DNA of 64,000 nucleotides. Source: Lasiosphaeria ovina (taxonomy: Eukaryota > Ascomycota > Sordariomycetes > Sordariales > Lasiosphaeriaceae). Positions 57,497-64,000 of the stretch are shown in pieces; positions within the stretch are counted from its first letter, which is position 1; every line of letters starts with the position of its first letter. Location of the stretch: contig JAULSN010000006.1 in assembly GCA_033439765.1 (NCBI GenBank), positions 3,100,001 to 3,164,000 on the forward strand, in the 5' to 3' direction. Made by a program: the position numbers and the translations under genes. The notes under the pieces were generated by a model. It was given only the letters and a program-made list of their open reading frames with translations, did not search any database and had not been told where the DNA came from.

Positions 57497-59755
57497 TCTT
57501 CGGGAGCCGTGCATCTCCCCTTCTCGTCGCGTGCGTGCAAGTCTGCGTCTCCCGTGTCTAATTATACCTGCCAAAGCTTTGAGTGGGTCTTGCTCCCGGT
57601 TCTGGGGCTCGTTGTAGTGACTGCTGCGGTCACTCGTCTTCGCCCGTTTCTTCTTCTTTCTCTCTAGGGGGTTTCTCTAATGACGGCACTCATCTTCTCC
57701 CGTTTCGGCCGTCTGGGGTTTCCATCTGGCCACGGTCACCGGTGTTCTTTCGGCCTCGGGAGCTTTCTATCTGACAATGATCACTCCGATACTCGCCAAC
57801 TTGCCGCATTTTCTAGGGTCCCTGTCTGACCATGGTCGCGAGCTTTTCTACCCGTTTCCTGCGTCGTATGGGACCCCTATCGCAAACCCCGTCACGGACC
57901 TTTTACCCTTTTTCCTTCCCCTACTCTCTGGGGCTCCTACCATGGCCATGGTTGCGCGCTTCTTCTGCCCGCTTCATGCGTCTTCTGGGGCTCCTTTCAC
58001 GATCACGGTCACGCCGAACCTACTCTGCCCGCTTCTCGTGCCCTCCTGGATCGTTCAACCCGGCCACACCAATTTGCCCAGTTCCCGCGCCTGACGGGGG
58101 CTCCTTATCGAGTTTCTCTCCCTCTCGGAACAATAAAGACACTTTGCCGGCGCAGCCATGCCGGAATGCCGTCGTGGTCTCCCGCAGCCAGCCGGCTGCA
58201 CTCGGTCGAGAAAGGAAGTGGATGTTTGTGGACGGATTTCGGCAGCAATCGACAGAACAGGCTCACAAACTAGCTCGCTCGTTTCGATTCGAACGGCATG
58301 TCAAGTGTTAGCGCGCTGTTTTTATTTTGCTTCGGGGTTCTCTCTTCTTATTAATCTCCAGCTCCTTGAGTCTTTCTTGTCGCGTTTCTCATGATTGGTT
58401 TGCCAGCGTATTTTCTTTCCGTTTTGCTCGTTCGTTGTTGCTTTGATTTTCTTTGAGTTTCCCGAGGTTATGGGGTCACGTTATGTTGGATATGGAGCTT
58501 TTGGCACCGGACTGCGCTTGTCGACCGAGCGACGTCCGCAGTTGTCCAGCTCAAAGGTTCAACAGCGTCGGATAGGATATAATGAGATATCGGAAATAGG
58601 AGAGCGAAGGCGACCACATTGACCTATGAGGGTTATGAGATTTTTTAGAGGAATTGCATTTGCATTTTGGTTGTTTGGTCAGTTATTCGTGTCAATCCCG
58701 TCTTTTTGAATGCGACTCGCCCGATACCCCTTTGCTTCTTTAGTGCAAATTTTAATCTAGGCTGGCATCTTTCTTCGTGGTAGTTCAATTCTGACGTCAC
58801 CTTTCTCCTACTTGGAACGGCCATGTTCGTCCTTCCCGCCAACACCGTGGCTTCGTTGGGTGGCGGTATTGACGTGATGTCTCGATCACGCAACAGCCTG
58901 TATACAAGGTCGACACCATACCGCGCCTCGTCACCCATCTGCCTCCCATTGGCCGCGCCGCGACCCCCGAGGATCTAAATGCGGACGCCAAGCCGCACCC
59001 GTAGCTGGCGGTTATTGACTGAGAGGGCTCCCAAAGATATCGGCGAGTCCCGGCTATTTCCACAGTCCCAGCAATGCAATGTTCCCCGCTCCTCATAACA
59101 GCTCGGGCAATATTACAAACTTTAGTCACCACGGCAGATGGACTCGTGGCTGATCAATCCTCCGCGCTCCAGTCCAGACCGGCCTCCAGCCGGGACGCGC
59201 CGCGCCTCGTCTGCGAGACACACTGCTTACCCACCTTTGCCCACTCTGTGCTTGTTCGCCCAGCCGCGCGACAGGGGGAAAGGTCCAGACCGGATTCGGC
59301 CCGCCGCAGCTCTGTGCACGCAGCCAGGCATGGACAAAAACGTGACCGTCCACTCGAACGGCACACCAGGGGGCATTGTTTATATTGCCCCCTTCTCGGA
59401 TGGCTAGCCGACGGGCGGGCTCGAGGCTTGGCTATTTGGATGAAGCTTGCTGCCCAGCCTCGCCAAGACGTTTAAAGACGTTCCATCACCCTTCTTTCTC
59501 TCCCCGACCGTCCACGACATTCGGTTAGCGGTTGTCGACGATGGCAGACGGCGCGAGGGAGGGTGGGGAAGGTTGCACGCCAAGGTCGGCCAAGGCCCAG
59601 GGCGCGAGTGGTGGCGGCGGTTATCAGCTTGACGTCCCCGGCTGCTTGATCTCGGCCTCTGCGCCCACAGTCTTGAGCGTAGCACCAGCGCGGTTTCACT
59701 CTGCTCTTTGCGATAGCCACCGCTGTGAGTCTCAGAGGAAAGAAGCACTTTTGCC
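57497..59755. other. Intergenic region, 2.3 kb
   Basis: The first 600 bp are a degenerate tandem repeat (57585-58110). The rest, up to the GMC gene, has no supported gene. Confidence 0.5.
57585..58110. repeat. Degenerate minisatellite, units of about 50-60 bp
   Basis: Roughly nine diverged units share a core like TTCTGCCCGTTTC ... TCTGGGGCTCC ... CACGGTCACG. Clearest units begin near 57831, 57900, 57965 and 58028. Pyrimidine-rich on the plus strand and placed just after the RdRP stop codon, perhaps in its 3' UTR. Confidence 0.6.
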
Positions 59756-61734
59756 ATGAAGCTGTCCGGAGGAGGAAGCCTGCGCCGGCTCGGCCAGCTG
59801 CTGTCCCTCTCTCTCCTGCTGCTGGACCCTCTTGCTACAGCGCAGAGCAGCGCCAAAGACGGTGATGTCTACGACTACATCGTGATTGGCAGCGGACCCG
59901 GCGGCGGCGTGGTTGCCGTCAACCTCGCCAAGGCGGGATACTCGGTGCTGATCCTCGAGGCGGGCGACGACAACCCCGGCAGGGGGTTCGGCCAGTACAC
60001 GCCGACGGTGACGTGGGACTTTTACGTCAAGCACTACCCCGAGGGTGACCCGCGCGACAATCAGTACAGCCACCTGACGTGGCTGACGCCCGAGGGCAAG
60101 TACTGGGTGGGCCAGAGCGGCGCGCCGGCCGGCTCCAAGCTGCTGGGCGTCTACTACCCGCGCGGAGCCACGCTTGGCGGCTCGTCCATGATCAACGCCA
60201 TGGTGTGCTGGCTGCCGAGCGAGAGCGACTGGAACTTTCACGCCAACGTCACCGGGGACAGCAGCTGGAAGTAAGTGCTCCTTGTCGTGATACTGAATTA
60301 AGGCTCCGGGGACGGCCATTTGTTTTATCGGAAGAACGAGTACTAACAAATCAACGCAGGGCCGAGAACATGCACAAGATCTTTGCCAAGATCGAAAAGA
60401 ACAACTACGCGACCAAGGGCACGGCCAACCACGGGTTCGACGGCTTCTTCCAGACCAACATGGGCTCCATGACGCAGGCGCGGCAGCAGGGCGGCGGCGG
60501 GCTGGCGGGCAACAACGTCATGGCGGCCTACGCCAAGGACTGGAACTTGACCATGTCCATGTCCAACCTGCTGGTGCGCGACCCCAACGAGCTCGGGCCC
60601 GCGCGCGACCAGACGTCGAGCGTGTACGGGCTCGTGACGCACCAGTACGCCAACGGCAACCGCTACAGCTCGCGCGACTACATCCAGGCCGCCGTCAAGG
60701 CCGGCGCCAACCTGACCGTGTCGCTGACCTCGCTGGCCACCAAGGTGCTCTTCGACACGGCCGGCACCAAGTGCGGCGCCGCTGGGGTCCCTCGGGCCAC
60801 GGGCGTCGAGTACCTCTTTGGCAAGTCACTGTACGCGGGTGACAGCCGGCGCGCGGCCAAGGCAGCCGGGGTCAAGCGCACGGCGTATGCGCGGCGCGAG
60901 GTGATCGTGTCGGGCGGGGCGTTCAACTCGCCGCAGATCCTGCAGCTCAGCGGCATCGGCAACGCCACAGAACTGACCAAGCTGGGCATCGCCGTGGTCA
61001 AGGACCTGCCGGGGGTGGGGCGGCACCTGATGGACAACCAGGAGATGCCCATCGTGGGGTCGGGCAACGGCGGCACCGGGCAGGCGGCTGTGGCCATGTT
61101 CAAGACGGGCCACGCGGCGTACGGCGAGCGCGACATGTTCCTGATGGGCGGGCAGGGGTTCCTGTTCCGCGGCTTCTGGCCCGACAACCCGGTGCGCACG
61201 CCGGCCGACCCGCGCACGCCCTACGGCGTCAGCATGGTCAAGGGGTCGAGCGTCAACGACAAGGGCTGGGTCAAGCTGCGGAGCGCCGACCCCACCGACA
61301 CCCCCGAGATCAACTTCAACCACTACGCCGCCGGCGCCGACGCCGACTTCCTCGCCATGAAGGAGACGGTCGCCTGGATCCGCAGCATCTACCTGCGCAT
61401 CGGCATCACGCCCGTCGAGCCGCCGTGCCCCAGCGGCAAGCCCGACGCCAGCGGGTCGTGCGGCAAGGACGACGAGGATTGGATCTACAAGCAGACCTTC
61501 GGCCACCACCCGACGTCGACCAACAAGATCGGCGCCGACGCCGACCCGCTGGCCGTGCTCGACTCGAAGTTCCGCGTCCGCGGCGTCGCCGGCCTGCGCG
61601 TCATTGATGCCAGCGCCTTTGCCCGCATCCCCGGCATCTTCCCCGCCGTGTCCACCTTCATGATCTCCCAGAAGGCCAGCGACGACATGCTGGCCGAGAT
61701 CAAGGACGGGAAGGCCATCGCGCAATGCTCGTGA
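59756..61734 (+). CDS. Secreted GMC-family FAD oxidoreductase
   Basis: Predicted 629 residues; exons 59756-60270 and 60360-61734, with a TACTAAC-type branch site in the intron. Signal peptide (residues 1-29, LSLSLLLLDPLATAQ), then the FAD-binding beta-alpha-beta motif IGSGPGGG (44-51) and LILEAGDD, GMC signature 1 (RGATLGGSSMINAMV) and signature 2 (SGGAFNSPQILQLSGIG). His554-His555 (GHHPTS) supplies the catalytic base. The second active-site residue, usually Asn or His in an N-x-P context, is not evident: the aligned stretch reads RIPGIFPAVSTFM. Family members oxidise alcohols or sugars with FAD outside the cell. Substrate unknown. Confidence 0.92.
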
Positions 61735-62245
61735 GCGCGTGGGGTGTTCCTCGTCTCTTTCTTCCAACGTTGTCGGGACTTGGACTTGTAAGGGTTGCTC
61801 TCTCTCTCTCTCTTTGTGCTGGGAAAACGAAAATGTCTTGCTCCAAACGTATACTTAAATATGCGCGTGTGGTTGTAGAAGAAGTGCAATTGCCTCAGTC
61901 GTGTTGCTTGGTCTTTGCAATTCCAGGCCGCCCGTTGTATATACTTAGCAACCAGCAACCGCATTCATTCATTCATTCATTCATATTGGAAGAACCACGG
62001 CAGCAATTTGAATAGGTAGTTGAAATATTAACCGAAGACAGCAACACACTAGTCATGGACCCAGAACAAGCTCAAACTTGACCTCCCAACGTGACTGACT
62101 GCCAGCCTGCTGCCGCATAATTACAACATCATCCCGACATCACATCACACCACACCACAGAGAGCCAGCATCCATGCCACCGACAACACCCCCGCCCACA
62201 TCTGAACCATACCATGACCCCATCCTCCGCGCCGTCACCCACCCA
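61735..62245. other. Convergent intergenic region
   Basis: Between the GMC stop codon and the 3' end of the Cys-rich secreted gene. Contains short CT and CATT microsatellites (about 61798-61814 and 61963-61983). No gene. Confidence 0.5.
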
Positions 62246-63040
62246 TCAGCAGTTGGTATACACAAAGTCGAGCGTCGACAGCGGACACGGCACACTCGCG
62301 CAGTTTGTCGGACACGGCACCGTCCTCGTACTGTACACATCGCGAGTACACGCACAATCCACCGTCTCGGTCGTGGCGGCAAGACAGTACGGCGTGCTGC
62401 AGGCAGGAGCCGGCGGGCAGCCGGTCGCCGGGCTAGCAGTAACAGTGTCGACGAACGTGCGGCAGCCGCCGCGCGGGACGGAGATGGTCGTGGCGAGCGT
62501 CGTCGGGCACGGCTGCGTCCACGTCGCGACCACGGTGGCGCACGACAGCGTGTTGCACGGGCCCCACGACTGGCACGGCACCGCCTGCTGCGTGAACGTC
62601 GGCGTCGCCACCCCCTGACAGCTGCACGGCAGCGTTCCCACCTCGAGGTTCGTGCATGTTGGCGCTGGGCAGAACGTGCAGGGTGTGGCTCCCGTGATCA
62701 CGACCGACGAGCCGCAGTTGTAGCCGGCGAGAGATGGGCTGGGGAGGGGGTGTGGTGAGGTTAGTTTGGTTTGTTCATGTTTGTTGGCGGCCCAAACAAC
62801 ACCAGATGGCCGCTCTGCGTGTATTGCGTAGGCGAGTTTCGCAAGCTACCGCTGCACCAGCAGACAAAACAGACGCCTGTTGCCTTGAGGCCCGGCCAAC
62901 AGTACTTGTTTTGACTGGTGGCTGTGGTGACTACAGGCTATCCCAGCAAAAAAGAGAGTTGGGGAGGAAGAGACGTCGTACCTGGCAAAGGCGAGGAACC
63001 CCAGCAGAGCACCAAGACGTTGTTTGTTGATGAGCATCAT
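62246..63040 (-). CDS. Small secreted cysteine-rich protein
   Basis: Predicted 183 residues; exons 63040-62982 and 62738-62246. The first exon codes most of a signal peptide (LGALLGFLAFA) and joins SPSLAGYNCGSS across a 243-bp intron. The mature part has 20 cysteines, nearly all in Pro/Thr/Ser contexts (PC, SC, DCAC, CPTNC), with many Thr residues for O-glycosylation. The even cysteine count suggests ten disulphides. No enzyme motif is seen. Such proteins are usually cell-wall or matrix components, or host-contact effectors; nothing here decides. The intron is long for this window, so an unseen small exon is possible. Confidence 0.68.
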
Positions 63041-63693
63041 GGCTTTTGTTTGGTAGAGGTGGTGGATCGTGTAGGATAATTAGCGATGGAGATAACGTTA
63101 AATCGATCACTGAATTAGACTCAAGTTGCCTGCAGTTGGCGACAAAACGACGAACGTCAGCTGCCGCGGCCAGAGTCTTTGCGAGGGAGCTTCTTGGAAT
63201 ATATCTTCCTAGTCGACTCGCAACCACCAGCACCTCGCTGCCCTTGACTCTCACCCTCATGCTTCTCTGACTTACCACCTACCGCCGCCTTCACAAATCG
63301 CAGCCGACCGCTTTCCTCCTCCAACCTCTTTGCAAGCCATCACTCAGCACACGCCTCACCCAACCCCCGGTTGCCGTTCATAATTACTAAAGTGCATCTC
63401 GACACACGGCCACCTGTCCCGTCACGGTGACACAAAGCGCATCAGCCCAGCCCAAAAAGCACGTCGCTGCGGCAGGGTCTCGCCAATGGGTCGGCGCCGT
63501 TTGCCAAGGTTGGGTCGCATCACCAAGCATGGGATTTTATTCACGACACGCCCCCGAGTGACGGCCCCCGTCCCCATTGGGCCACGGCCGTTGCGGCTGT
63601 CGGCGTGCCGTGTAAATAAAGGCCGGCTGCAGTGCGGGGAGTGAGCGAGCGGGGGACTTTGGACCCTGCACATCTCGGACCACTTCTGTATCC
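63041..63693. other. Intergenic region, 0.65 kb
   Basis: Upstream of the Cys-rich gene. No gene supported on either strand. Confidence 0.45.
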
Positions 63694-63984
63694 GTACGAA
63701 AGCTCGGGCCAAAAAAAAGGGTCACCCTCCCCAGTCCCAGTGCAAGGACCTGAACGCCACGTCCGAATAGGGGTTATATTGAAATCGCCAGCTACCTGAT
63801 TAATAAGCTAATCTTTCACAGTGTAAGCAGATAATGGTCTTCACGGCTATTACAGGGGGTTCAACGAGCTTGAACGGATCCGTGGGGCGTATGACGGCAC
63901 CTGGCAAACGAACCGGTACCGTAGGATTTCAAATCCTGGCCACTGTGGAGGGTGACCCTTTTTTTTTGGCCTGAGCCTTCGTAC
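63694..63984. mobile_element. MITE-like element with about 42-bp terminal inverted repeats
   Basis: The ends 63694-63735 and 63942-63984 are inverted copies of each other: GTACGAA, then a GCTC-containing block, GGCC, an A run of eight or ten, and GGGTCACCCTCC ending in CAGT. The 206-bp interior has no open frame. Short length, long inverted ends and no coding capacity define a MITE-type non-autonomous DNA transposon. Both ends begin with GTAC; the exact target duplication is not clear. Confidence 0.65.
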
Positions 63985-64000
63985 TCGCAGCTGATTCATT

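Noticed and set aside
33905..61734. Secondary-metabolite gene cluster (P450, methyltransferase, Zn2Cys6 factor, GMC oxidoreductase)
   Set aside because: Genes are far apart, interleaved with unrelated ones, and no PKS, NRPS, terpene or DMAT backbone gene is present.

Overview
This window reads as nuclear DNA of a filamentous ascomycete (Pezizomycotina; the gene content fits Sordariomycetes, which is inference). The reasons are GC-rich genes broken by short introns (about 42-93 bp, GT-AG, often with a CTRAC-type branch site), typical fungal families (Zn2Cys6 factor, Clr5-ankyrin protein, DUF6594-type membrane protein, rhodopsin-domain integral membrane protein, P450, Kex2-type processing sites) and AT-rich, TpA-rich islands that look like repeat-induced point mutation (RIP). 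Gene models were built by hand by joining open frames at splice sites. Every multi-exon model given below closes in frame, but no expression data support them.

Layout. 0-3.4 kb: 3' part of an ABCA-type transporter (+). 5.2-7.6 kb: six-exon AAA ATPase (+). 8.9-11.2 kb: cysteine-rich single-pass membrane protein followed by a probable decayed paralog (+). 12.1-13.5 kb: pepsin-like protease gene that kept its propeptide but lost the catalytic core (+). 14.9-16.2 kb: seven-helix rhodopsin-domain protein (+). 16.5 kb: intron-containing tRNA-Asp. 17.2-18.5 kb: 2OG-Fe(II) oxygenase (+). 18.8-22.6 kb: gene-poor, RIP-like stretch with an LTR-like element full of stem-loops. 22.6-26.3 kb: Clr5-ankyrin protein (+). 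26.7-27.5 kb: retropepsin-like protein with a myristoylation-type start (+). 27.7-28.6 kb: DUF6594-like membrane protein (-). 30.0-31.9 kb: multi-pass membrane protein (-). 32.1-32.6 kb: dispersed repeat copy plus long inverted repeat. 33.9-35.7 kb: cytochrome P450 (+). 37.2-37.5 kb: small DUF3602-like protein (+). 37.9-39.8 kb: heavily N-glycosylated secreted protein (-). 41.1-42.3 kb: F-box protein (-). 43.8-45.3 kb: M14 zinc carboxypeptidase (-). 47.0-47.9 kb: SAM methyltransferase (-). 48.6-51.5 kb: Zn2Cys6 transcription factor (-). 53.0-57.5 kb: cellular RNA-dependent RNA polymerase of the quelling/meiotic-silencing family (+). 59.8-61.7 kb: secreted GMC oxidoreductase (+). 62.2-63.0 kb: secreted 20-cysteine protein (-). 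63.7-64.0 kb: MITE-like inverted-repeat element.

The genes do not form an obvious biosynthetic cluster: oxidoreductases, a methyltransferase and a regulator are present, but no backbone synthase. A genome-defence theme is visible: RIP-like decay of repeats and an RNA-silencing polymerase lie in the same window. The observations most worth following are the catalytic-core deletion in the aspartyl protease, the tandem stem-loops with a conserved seven-base loop inside the LTR-like element, the potentially myristoylated retropepsin-like protein, and the MITE at the right edge.
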